A DNA stretch of 64,000 bases from Stercorarius parasiticus (Eukaryota; Chordata; Aves; Charadriiformes; Stercorariidae), in NCBI GenBank assembly GCA_013396915.1, contig VWZL01002000.1, positions 453,497 through 517,496 on the forward strand. The letters run 5' to 3'. The position numbers and the translations under genes were made by a program. How positions within the stretch are numbered: position 1 is the stretch's first letter; each line of letters opens with the position of its first letter. Below the pieces are notes generated by a model, which was given only the letters and a program-made list of their open reading frames with translations, did not search any database and was not told the DNA's origin. Shown here piece by piece: positions 46,701-53,800 of this stretch.

Positions 46701-48507
46701 ACAAAATCTACCTGTTAGTATTTTGGATATTTCCAAACAAACTCCCTGTTGTTGCAAAAAATTTGTAACACTGATAACATTGATTTTTCTTGCTTTTTCC
46801 TTTGCATCCCATTTAATTTATTTCTTTTAAGCTTTAGATCTTAGCACTTCTTAGCACAAGCTGGTAAGTGTTTCATGTCTTTCTCTAGTTGGCAGTTGTC
46901 TTGTGGGCCCTTCAAAACTACTTTCCTGTCATATTGGTTTTTCCACCTTCTGTTTATTGCACCACTATGTTTCTAGAAAACCTGCATGAACAATTATGTG
47001 CCAACAAAGACAAGAGCACTTGTAAGTAAACAGTGTAAGGCCCATTTGAAGTGAGTGGTGGTGGATGGCAATTTCATTATTTTTCTTGGTAAATAGCACT
47101 GATTTACTCTTTTTAAAAATGAGTGTGATGTTTCCCTCTTCTCCAGTCACTGGGGACTTCACCTGACTGCCATGACTTTTCCAATACAATTGAGAGTGGC
47201 TTGGCAACTACATCTGCCAGTTCCTGTAGGACTACGGCATGGATCTCATTGGGTCCCACGGACTTGTGTATGTTCAGGTTCCTCAGATGGTCTCAAACCT
47301 GATCTTCTCCTACGATGGTCGGACTTTGTTCCCCTTCGTTCCCTTGCCTTGAGAATCAGGGATTAGAGACATGGGTAGAATTTCCAAAGACAGAAAGCAA
47401 AAATTAAACAAACAAAAAGCCACACTATAACTACCTGCAACCACTATAATGCACTACATTTAACTGACAGAGAGGCTGCCCTGACTTAATGAACTCATCC
47501 ATGAAAAACATTTTTCAGCTAGGTTAATCAGGAGATTAAAGATTGATTTTGCTCAATAAGAATCAGTTGTAAGAAACATCTAATAGAAAAAGCAACCCTT
47601 CTTATTTCTATTATCAAAGCACAACCTAGAAGTGACAGAATAGAGAAGCTGTATTTGTGGGCATACCTTTGCTTAGAATTCTCATCCTTGTAAGAAATTT
47701 TGTAAAAGCCATAGTAGGTATCTGATAAATTAGATGAATATTCTATGTTGACAGTATAATTCTGTCCTACAAGGAGAGCCTCAGGAGCCATGATTGCAAT
47801 CTGGTCATGCAATGGATATTCCAGGAATTCAACTGGCTTTGCTTGATGCCCTCCTGCTGAAGTAATGGTTGCCTTGGTGATATTAAGTCCTGAGCTGTGA
47901 AGTATAATCTTCCAAGTTACCTGGACGATGTTAACTACTATCTTTACAGAGCCTGCAAATTTCAGAGTAGTTAGGTTTGGCTGCAAGACAAGATCATAAT
48001 GCAGTGGTACAACATCAGAAGGAAGTCTAATTTTTGCCCATGGAAATACTTTTCCATTGCTTGCCAAAGGGTATATTAGTTCCATTGTATGATTTTTTTT
48101 ATGGCAGCCTTCTTTGGTAAAGGTACATTTGGGAAGAAGATAAATTGCCATTATTAATGAAACTGCAATCACAAGAACAACTGTGCAAACCACCATGGTC
48201 CTCGTACAGGGTACTGAACATGATCCATTTGGATTTTGTCTATAGACAGACATGTTATTCCGGAGACCCGAGCTTCTGTTCATGAAGGACATCCCCAGCA
48301 ATTTTGCTGATGACTCATAATCCTCTTCATCATCGTCCATTTCATGCTCTCCAAGGCCACGCACCAAGAGCCGGGAGCTCCTTGGTTCATATTCCACTTC
48401 ATCAGGCTCCAGGGGGTGTAAACAAGGCTCTTTTGCCAAGTCAACCACATCGGGCTCTTCTTCAAACATACTGTTTTCAATCATATTCCTGGGTAACTGA
48501 ATTTGAT
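10640..48507 (-). CDS. LNPEP: LNPEP (leucyl/cystinyl aminopeptidase, IRAP), exons 2-18, gene span
   Basis: Type II membrane zinc aminopeptidase of the M1 family. In mammals it sits in GLUT4 storage vesicles, endosomes and the plasma membrane, cleaves oxytocin, vasopressin and angiotensin IV, and trims peptides for cross-presentation. Seventeen exons were joined by eye: all GT-AG, all phases compatible, stop at 10640-10642. They give 1018 codons from the split Asp codon. Six residues from an unseen exon 1 would make 1024 aa (human 1025). Using that numbering: acidic cytoplasmic tail with LL53/54 and LL76/77, membrane segment ~111-131, GAMEN 428-432, HELAH 464-468, zinc ligand E487, Y549, then the C-terminal helical domain. 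No frameshift or stop was seen. Bird versus human: one residue fewer just after the 'GYYIVHYA' motif, and N instead of D at position 100. The ATG at 48524-48526 is intronic, upstream of the exon 2 acceptor, and is not the start. Confidence 0.96.
10772..11764 (-). other. LNPEP intron 17
   Basis: No repeat or exon recognised. A short direct repeat 'gcaacagaaa' occurs near 11630-11650. Confidence 0.7.
11765..11846 (-). CDS. LNPEP: LNPEP exon 17
   Basis: 82 bp, residues 954-981. '[19 protein letters not shown]' ending 'KAHLLE'. The correct acceptor is 'catttcag' before GTTTCAC. A nearby 'cctag' would give an early stop and is rejected. Donor GAG|GTTGGT is weak. Confidence 0.94.
12165..12646 (+). 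mobile_element. CR1 LINE 3' fragment with internal deletion
   Basis: Runs from 'gtgtggccagcaggttgagg' to 'aggtcccttccaacccc'. After 'ggaacac' it skips a segment of roughly 80-100 bases normally present in CR1, and then resumes. Confidence 0.88.
12647..13069 (+). mobile_element. CR1 LINE 3' end, directly adjacent second copy
   Basis: Begins 'acctctcctatgaggacaga' and ends with the full CR1 terminus 'attctatgattctatgaaa'. Encodes a reverse-transcriptase C-terminal piece such as '[20 protein letters not shown]'. Nearly identical to the inverted copy at 20211-20407. Confidence 0.92.
13734..13874 (-). CDS. LNPEP: LNPEP exon 16
   Basis: 141 bp, residues 907-954. '[20 protein letters not shown]', then '[16 protein letters not shown]', a hallmark of M1 C-terminal domains. 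Acceptor 'gtcttttag', donor GAAA|GTAAGG. Confidence 0.97.
13875..14707 (-). other. LNPEP intron 15
   Basis: A-rich stretch and a C run near 14290-14332. No repeat family recognised. Confidence 0.65.
14708..14869 (-). CDS. LNPEP: LNPEP exon 15
   Basis: 162 bp, residues 853-907. Reads '[20 protein letters not shown]', then '[20 protein letters not shown]', close to human. Donor CTG|GTATGA splits a Trp codon completed by exon 16. Confidence 0.97.
14870..15517 (-). other. LNPEP intron 14
   Basis: Contains an A/AAAC-rich tract at 14877-14936, which is a T-rich tract next to the exon 15 acceptor on the coding strand. Nothing else recognised. Confidence 0.65.
15518..15702 (-). CDS. LNPEP: LNPEP exon 14
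   Basis: 185 bp, residues 792-853. Begins '[16 protein letters not shown]', continues '[13 protein letters not shown]' and ends 'KWMKSNGTM'. Phase 0 in, phase 2 out. Donor GAG|GTACCA. Confidence 0.96.
15703..17118 (-). other. LNPEP intron 13
   Basis: Unique AT-rich sequence. No repeat or exon recognised. Confidence 0.65.
17119..17275 (-). CDS. LNPEP: LNPEP exon 13
   Basis: 157 bp, residues 739-791. Helical domain: '[16 protein letters not shown]', then '[20 protein letters not shown]', ending 'AARVM'. Acceptor 'acctatag', donor ATG|GTATGT. Confidence 0.96.
17276..18009 (-). other. LNPEP intron 12
   Basis: Two open minus-strand frames with hydrophobic runs (17276-17777) lack splice context and family features. 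Otherwise nothing seen. Confidence 0.6.
18010..18190 (-). CDS. LNPEP: LNPEP exon 12
   Basis: 181 bp, residues 679-739. Contains '[18 protein letters not shown]' and '[15 protein letters not shown]', the conserved start of the C-terminal helical domain. It is one residue shorter than human at 'AEDW' (human 'ADDDW'). Donor CAGG|GTAAGA. Confidence 0.97.
18191..19883 (-). other. LNPEP intron 11
   Basis: Unique AT-rich sequence. Nothing recognised. Confidence 0.65.
19884..19972 (-). CDS. LNPEP: LNPEP exon 11
   Basis: 89 bp, residues 649-679, phase 2 in and phase 1 out. Reads '[18 protein letters not shown]' and ends 'LLDQKS'. Two Cys in the short loop (SSCNFTYC) differ from the human sequence as I recall it. 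Confidence 0.95.
19973..22165 (-). other. LNPEP intron 10
   Basis: Carries the CR1 copy at 20211-20895 and one undetermined base at 20408. The remainder is unique. Confidence 0.7.
20211..20895 (-). mobile_element. CR1 LINE copy, broken at an N (20408)
   Basis: Starts with the mirrored CR1 terminus 'tttcatagaatcatagactg'. Up to 20407 it is the CR1 3' end. After the N it resumes several hundred bases further upstream in CR1, with reverse-transcriptase sequence giving 'KLREVILPP' and, beyond 20640, the region around 'SKFAD'. The right-hand end is diffuse. Confidence 0.9.
22166..22326 (-). CDS. LNPEP: LNPEP exon 10
   Basis: 161 bp, residues 596-649 (last codon split). Contains '[15 protein letters not shown]', then a beta region ending 'ENWTSDA'. 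Donor AAG|GTTATT is weak because T, not A or G, is at intron position +3, but the next exon restores 'SYLWHIPL' in frame, so the junction is secure. Confidence 0.95.
23765..24195 (+). mobile_element. 5' LTR of an ERV-L element, shortened
   Basis: Starts 'tgtgccctggttctagcaga' and shares 'attccataccatgtgatgcc' and the T-rich 'ctcaacccacc' part with the other two LTRs in the window, but is about 150 bases shorter. Ends near 'ctcaaccacgata'. The exact end is uncertain because the terminal CA is eroded. Confidence 0.75.
24204..24220 (+). other. retroviral primer-binding site
   Basis: 'tggcacccaacatggga' lies a few bases past the LTR. The TGG start and CCCAAC core are as expected for a tRNA primer-binding site. 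Confidence 0.6.
24568..26201 (+). pseudogene. ERV-L gag remnant
   Basis: A gag-like frame spans 24659-25378 and a second gag piece spans 25683-26201, separated by stops. The first contains '[20 protein letters not shown]', then Thr/Ala-rich repeats (several 'TGTAAT'-like units near 25026-25145) and a charged stretch. The second contains a short predicted coiled coil '[16 protein letters not shown]'. The position after LTR and primer site, and direct linkage to an integrase piece, identify it as gag and not a host gene. Not functional. Confidence 0.8.
26202..26480 (+). pseudogene. ERV-L integrase zinc-finger fragment fused after gag by deletion
   Basis: '[19 protein letters not shown]', 'LFIAQWVHD' and '[11 protein letters not shown]' match the 5358-5500 segment of the other ERV-L copy in this window closely. 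Protease, reverse transcriptase and RNase H are absent between gag and this point. Similarity fades by about 26480 and no 3' LTR follows. Confidence 0.85.
26821..26838. repeat. (TAA)n microsatellite
   Basis: Six consecutive ATA/TAA-type triplets. Confidence 0.9.
28812..28943 (-). CDS. LNPEP: LNPEP exon 9
   Basis: 132 bp, 44 codons, residues 552-595. Reads '[17 protein letters not shown]', then '[19 protein letters not shown]', the conserved M1 block after the catalytic Tyr. Acceptor 'gcctaaag', donor GAG|GTACCC. Confidence 0.97.
28944..31559 (-). other. LNPEP intron 8
   Basis: Mostly unique. A diverged local duplication lies at about 29105-29275, and an A run at 30771-30786. No gene seen. 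Confidence 0.65.
31560..31691 (-). CDS. LNPEP: LNPEP exon 8: catalytic tyrosine
   Basis: 132 bp, 44 codons, residues 508-551. Includes '[20 protein letters not shown]' and 'ALSYIK', whose Tyr falls at 549, the transition-state-stabilising Tyr of the M1 family. Acceptor 'cttcttag' and donor AAG|GTAACT. Confidence 0.97.
31692..33797 (-). other. LNPEP intron 7
   Basis: Unique AT-rich DNA with A-rich runs near 32338-32360. Nothing recognised. Confidence 0.65.
33798..33911 (-). CDS. LNPEP: LNPEP exon 7: third zinc ligand
   Basis: 114 bp, 38 codons, residues 470-507. '[20 protein letters not shown]' supplies the Glu (E487) that lies 18 residues after HELAH and completes the HExxH-x18-E zinc site. 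Donor TCA|GTAAGT, with phase 0 on both sides. Confidence 0.98.
34192..34346 (-). CDS. LNPEP: LNPEP exon 6: GAMEN and HELAH motifs
   Basis: 155 bp, residues 418-469. Holds the exopeptidase motif GAMENWG (428-434), which binds the substrate N-terminus, and the zinc-binding, catalytic HELAH (464-468). Both are intact, so the enzyme is predicted active. The exon ends 'AHELAHQ' with donor CAG|GTACTA. Confidence 0.98.
34347..35037 (-). other. LNPEP intron 5
   Basis: Unique. No feature recognised. Confidence 0.65.
35038..35158 (-). CDS. LNPEP: LNPEP exon 5
   Basis: 121 bp, residues 378-418 (last codon split). Reads '[18 protein letters not shown]' then '[10 protein letters not shown]', matching the helix that leads to the catalytic domain. 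Donor TTAG|GTAAGT is close to consensus. Confidence 0.96.
35159..37564 (-). other. LNPEP intron 4
   Basis: A run of A near 35655-35673. The open frame at 35902-36204 (plus) has no family features. Nothing else recognised. Confidence 0.65.
37565..37696 (-). CDS. LNPEP: LNPEP exon 4: '[10 protein letters not shown]' strand
   Basis: 132 bp, 44 codons, residues 334-377. Contains 'VQDEF' and the highly conserved M1 stretch '[11 protein letters not shown]'. Acceptor 'tctcctgcag' and donor CAG|GTATGT, both phase 0. Confidence 0.97.
37697..43046 (-). other. LNPEP intron 3
   Basis: 5.3 kb. An A/C-rich tract lies at 38813-38880 and a T run near 39908-39922. The 146-codon plus frame at 41329-41769 looks like chance. 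No repeat family recognised. Confidence 0.6.
43047..43185 (-). CDS. LNPEP: LNPEP exon 3: '[21 protein letters not shown]' region
   Basis: 139 bp, residues 287-333. Carries the M1 N-terminal-domain signature with '[11 protein letters not shown]' and ends 'SNMPK'. Acceptor 'cacattag' and donor AAG|GTACCT. Phase 2 in, phase 0 out, as needed to join exons 2 and 4. Confidence 0.97.
45481..46640 (-). mobile_element. CR1 LINE 3' part, about 1.16 kb
   Basis: Mirrored CR1 end 'gaattatagaatcgcctagg', then a minus-strand frame of 141 codons (45560-45985) with '[20 protein letters not shown]' and '[18 protein letters not shown]'. Further reverse-transcriptase pieces ('[20 protein letters not shown]') follow in shifted frames up to about 46640. 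Confidence 0.93.
47118..47345 (-). mobile_element. CR1 ORF2 fragment (upstream part of reverse transcriptase)
   Basis: The minus-strand frame includes '[11 protein letters not shown]', matching the CR1-type 'GNITPIFKK' block, and the DNA continues with similar LINE sequence to about 47345. Roughly 480 bases of non-CR1 DNA separate it from the 45481-46640 copy. Confidence 0.75.
47667..48507 (-). CDS. LNPEP: LNPEP exon 2: cytoplasmic tail, membrane anchor, start of lumenal domain
   Basis: 841 bp, encoding residues 7-287 (human numbering). The acceptor 'ctttttcag' precedes AT of a split Asp codon, so exon 1 must end in phase 1. The tail keeps the long acidic stretch starting '[20 protein letters not shown]', dileucines 53/54 and 76/77 (vesicle-sorting signals in mammals) and the acidic run before the second one. 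The tankyrase motif reads RQNPNG at 96-101. The membrane segment starts at '[13 protein letters not shown]'. The lumenal part has several N-x-S/T sites. The donor is AAAG|GTATGC. Confidence 0.97.
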
Positions 48508-50642
48508 CTGAAAAAGACAAGACCATATGTTACATGATAAACAAAATGCAGGATTATAATACCTCAAGATAGTTTACTGAATTACAGAATGAGAAATACT
48601 TTTACAGCACATATGATCAAGAGCTCTTCCAATTTCTCTCTCAGGTTTGTTTTCAGAAAATATTTCTGTGCTTTTCTGCATACTGTAATTTTTTGTTCAG
48701 TATCTTCAAAAGGATGCTTCCGTTGCACATACTCAATGACATAACTTGCACCATAACTGAGGATCAGCTATATCACTGCATAGCACTCTCAGGTCATTGA
48801 TGTCAGTGTCTTGGCTACATTTCCTCTGCCTCAGTATTTGTATATTTGTACATTTGTATTTAACTAAGTTTGTTAAGATAGTATATTCTTTATGTTGCAT
48901 GTTAAAGCACAGGCAGCCAATACAGTTCTAGAGGTGTTTCTGAATATGCAAAATTGTGAATTCTGAATATGAATTCTGAGTATTACTGAGCTCTTTAATA
49001 GGGGAGAAAATCTGCCAATGTGCTGACAGCTACACAAATAAAACACTCACTTGACTTTTTTAAATTTAATTTTTCACACACACCCCAAAAAAAAAATTCT
49101 CACACAAAAATAGCAGAATAAAAATTACAGTTCCAATTGACATCTTCATTTAAGATCTAGCTCATACAACCCTTGAAACAATCTGTGCAGGTAAGAAGTT
49201 AAATTGGTGCCAACCAGACTGTTTTTCTTCATAAAAATTGTCCTTAACAGATCACTGAACATAAAAGAAGACTTGAAATTCATAGCAAATTTCAAAAGCA
49301 TCAGATACTCCATATTCTACACGCAGCTACCTGGCTCAGTGGAAAGTGGAAAAAAATTAAAAGCACTGTTGTAAAGAAGTATATACCAGGAATGGGACTT
49401 AGGAGCAAGGAACTTCTTTTCATACTGTATTAAATCCAAAGCACTGTAAACAACGTAGAAAAGATGTTGATTGGCTTTTGTTAGGACACCACAGAGTTGT
49501 CTAGAGAACAAAACAAGTCAAATGGAAAAGCCATCTATAAGGAGATTTCTCTCAAAAAAATCCCATTACCAGCTTTTTAGGTCCTTGAAATTACAGTTAA
49601 TTTGAATTAGTCTCCTGTCACTGCTTCTATTTAAGGGACTAGACAAAACTTTTGTCCAACTGCAAGGCTTCAGAAATGAAATTAGTCTATCTCAGAGATG
49701 CAAGTCTACTGCTAACTGAACGATAATCACACCACTATCCTCCACATTCTGTGTTTTCAGAAGGAGAAAGATAATTTTTTCTTTGGATCTAAATATACTG
49801 AAAAGTAGGTTGATTTTTATTAATTTCTGACAAGAATGTACATTTTGACAATCTATATACAGCCTAGAATATCACTGCTCCTATTATATGTTACTGATTT
49901 TATCTATATTGCTAAGCTCCCATCCAATAATTGAGGATCATTTTATACAGAAATAAATTACATGAATAATTTCAGGAATGTAACTATATATAGCTGCCTG
50001 ATGTGAGTTTAAGTGTTGAAACAGACCAATGAAAGATATTGGGAGGGTAAAGATTTATCATTTGGTAGTAGCCTTTTTTGGTTTCCTTTTTTTTAAAGAC
50101 AAGTTTCTTTACAGCTGAAATTCTCAAAGGTTAAAATAGAACATCTTAAAGAAAAGATGACAGAATCTTTTCAAACCAGATATAGCAAACTCCTAAACAT
50201 TTACTCTGAAATATATTAACACTTCCTGTTTCAAGGCCACAAACTCATAAAACTATAGGGTCAGCAGCTATAATACCAAAAAGGATGGAGGCAGAATTCT
50301 TATTCTAGCCCATGTTCTACCATGCTTTTCTCTTTGTGTGATATCCGTGTAATAAAACTCTAATGATACTTGCATGCCACCTATTTCAGAGTAAGACTGA
50401 GAGACTATTCAGATACCCTCAAAACAAATAATAGCTTCATAAATCGGCATCTTGCAACAAAAAACTACTGTGCTATTTTAAAAATGATCAAGTTTGAACG
50501 TTTCTCTGCAAAGGCCTTAAAATACGAAAAAAGAAAATAAAATCCTACTCCACAAAAATAAGTAAGAGGAAGGTGCACTGATCAATCTGAACAAGCAATA
50601 TGGAGATGGATGTAAGCAGGGAGCTTGCTGGAATTTGGATCT

Positions 50643-50681
50643 GCAGCATGTTTACAATTTGTCCCATTGTAAACATGCTGC
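50643..50681. repeat. perfect 16-bp inverted repeat, 7-base loop
   Basis: Left arm 'gcagcatgtttacaat' (50643-50658), loop 'ttgtccc', right arm 'attgtaaacatgctgc' (50666-50681). Each arm holds TGTTTAC/GTAAACA, the forkhead-factor core. Confidence 0.9.
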
Positions 50682-50689
50682 TATGACTA

Positions 50690-50800
50690 GGAATAGGATC
50701 ATAGGGTCACAGGATACCTGAGGTTGGAAATTACTTCAGGAGGTCATCTACTCCAACCTCCAGGGAAAAGCAGCTTCTACAAGTTTCTGTCTTTATGGCA
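50690..50800 (-). mobile_element. old CR1 3' end
   Basis: 'atcatagggtcacaggatac', then 'gaggttggaaattac' and 'tctactccaacctcc', a diverged mirror of the CR1 terminus. Confidence 0.65.
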
Positions 50801-53800
50801 TTTCCCAGTACAGTGCTAATGTTCCAGCCTTCGGGCTGTGGTTATAGTTCACTGGTCCAGCACTGTGGTCTCTACACTGGAGAATGTGCACTCATATATC
50901 AAATTGGAGGCCTCACAGATTAAAAGGAAGAGGATAGAAAGTTGCAAGTGAAAACACACAAACTGGTGGAGAAAAAAAAAGTGTAAAGACAAAGCATTGT
51001 GCAACGGAAGCTCTTTTACAATTCCTCTACCCAAGAATAGTTTATCAAGAATTCACTAAACTACTTCTAGCAGAGATTCTTGTTGATTACTCCCTCAGCT
51101 GGTTGCTTTTCAAATCTGATGGCTAGCTTCAATCAAATTTGAAAACAGACTCAAGACCAAATTTCTTCAAGTCCCATCACAATCCCACCCCAAAGCTGCT
51201 GGTGGAAGACACCCAAATCAGTATCTGCTATGTAGAAAAGGCAGGTATTAAGACTCACATCTTAACCTCTCCAACAGGTAGCAGCCAATCAGTACACAGC
51301 TCCAACCCCAGCCATGGCATGTGCTGCAGCATGGCCAGCAAAAGCGGTAGAACACAGGGGAGGCACTGCAGAGGGAAGGAGGAGAAAGATAAAGAGCATA
51401 AATCTGGCAGAAAGTAGGTTTAATCAGCTCTGCTGCTCATAGAACAGCTTGCTTTTTGAAGAGCTTATTCTCTAATAAGTTTCCTCTAAAGCCAACTCTC
51501 TTAATATATTTGCAAAGTTGCATGCAGGCACTAATAACTCTTTTAGTCAAAGACAATTACATAAAAAAAATCTCAAATGGAAACTAAAATATAAAAGCTA
51601 AACCAGAAGTTAGTTTCAAGGCAATTCACAGTTTTAAAACCTAAGACACATTCATTTCTAGGAAAACAACAGTTAAAACCAATTTCTATGGAAGTATTTG
51701 CAAAAATTGGAAGCAATCAAAGTCTTGGTTGTTCTGTAGTGCTTAAAATCTGTAAGATTAGAACTTTACTGAAGATCAAGGGCATCACCAGACTACTATT
51801 CTCCACTGAAAAGCACAGAGACAAAGTATCAAAAGGTTACTAAAGTTATTTATGCTGATTCACAGAAGCATAGAAGTCAGGCTACTTTTTGGAAAGGAAC
51901 CATGGCAAACGCGTTTAAAGCTTTTACACTCAGATAAACGCTGGACTGTTTGCTTCCTGCTGGTTCACTGAAATTTATAACATATAGTGAATGAAACTCT
52001 TATGACCTTTCATTTTTAATACATGAGCTGCTATATTATGAGCTAAAAAGCCCATAGGAAGAAAAAAAATGCTATTCTGAAACTGAAACAAGCCATAAAA
52101 AGTAGCAGCCTGAGGAACCTAACTTGCAAACATCAAATTTCACTGTCATCTTTCACACCAAGTATGGCCAATAGGTAAACATTCCTATTGTAAAACATAC
52201 TAAAAGCACATTAATTCAGATATTCAAGCAGATTAATTCAGATTCCAAATATGACAAAGGAAAAAGTAGTAGAACTGCAAGACTAGGGAACTTTAAACTG
52301 TAAAGAAGCTGCACGGTTCCAGTGAACTACCACTGCTATGTCAGAAGCTGCAGGTGCACTAGAGGCATTTGTCGTCACACAAGTTCACAATTAAGGAAGT
52401 ACTGATCTGAGCTGATAAAATGCACTACAAAAAATATCTGTCATCAGGCATGGCAATTTAAATCTATATTTAAACATAAGCTTAGTGTGAGAGTGAACAA
52501 GGAGGTAAAACAAAAGTCATGGGGATGAGTCTTGTTGGTCCCTAATTAGCAGCTAAAAGCTGATTAAAGCTTAAACACACCCAAGTAAAAGTGATTTTAC
52601 ACAATTCTTCCACAAATTTGTAACCTGATTTTCAACATCTTCCTCAATACATGATCACATCTAGCAGAGAACAATGTGAATACTCACGGTTTAGAAACAA
52701 TCCTGAGAAGAGATGTGAGATTAAAAACTAAATGTGATAGACTAATACAGAAAGCCAGTCCTCCTAATACTGCAAAGCTGAAGGAGGGCAGACATCTTCT
52801 CAAAATCAATGGTTTTGAAGAAGTTTCTTTAGAACTGCCTCCTGCAACGCAGGTGCCCCAAACCCTATTGCAACATATATTCTCATTACAATATTCAGGG
52901 AACCGTAATAAGCCCAGTCTGTTGTTTTCTGTAAAGAGGACAGAATACTTAGATATGAAATTCAAATGCAATTTACAACAGGACAAGCCAACAGTACAAT
53001 AAGCTTGCTTTATGTACTGCATCCTTTGCTAATGGGAACAGCATAGTCATATATTGGTGGCAAATGCAGAATGACTTAAGCACACATAGGTGAGTAATTC
53101 ATCAGACTAAGCTAAACAGAAGGAGGTCCCTTATCTTGTTCCTACAAGACATACATATTTCACTCACAAATTAGTCTTTTAATTTGCAAAGCAACTTTAC
53201 TACTATACTCAAGTTCACTATAAAACATCATCATGCAGGGACAATTAGGAGCATATTATGATGTTTTTGGTTTTGGAATCCATTACAAATATTCTGTAGA
53301 ATATAAAAAGTCATTATTCCTTTATTTTTCAAAGTCAGTATCTCCCTATAATGGTATTGATACCTTTTTATAATGCTCGAAGTATGTACTTTTTCCTTGG
53401 AAAACAAAAAGTGTAACCTCAGGATTCATGTCTGGGTATTCTATCTCAGAACCAAAATCTCAAGACTCAAAATTCTTATATGAATCTAAGCAACCCATTC
53501 CTCACATTCATTCCTTTTCAAAATGTACGCAGAAAATGCCTGAATGCAATTGTTCTTTTTTCAACTTTCCATATTCTAATTAAGAGGTTAAAATTTAAAA
53601 AATGCACAATTTAAACCCAACAAATCCTATTGGTAGAGTCAGATAGATTGTTACCACTTTCTGAGACAGAAGTTCAGCACATTATCATCTTTAATTAATA
53701 AGGAGGTATCACGCAGTATTTTTACTGAAAGAAATGTTAAAAGAATTACAGTATCACCTGGTATTTTGTAGCACCCAAACCTCTACTGCAGAGATAAGCA

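Larger units (their letters stand above)
43186..47666 (-). other. LNPEP intron 2
   Basis: Contains the CR1 copies at 45481-46640 and 47118-47345. The remaining 2-3 kb shows nothing recognisable. Confidence 0.7.

Noticed and set aside
48508..48526. ATG upstream of LNPEP exon 2 giving an N-terminus 'MVLSFS'
   Set aside because: It lies in the T-rich tract before a clear AG acceptor. The human protein joins exon 1 at the split Asp codon.
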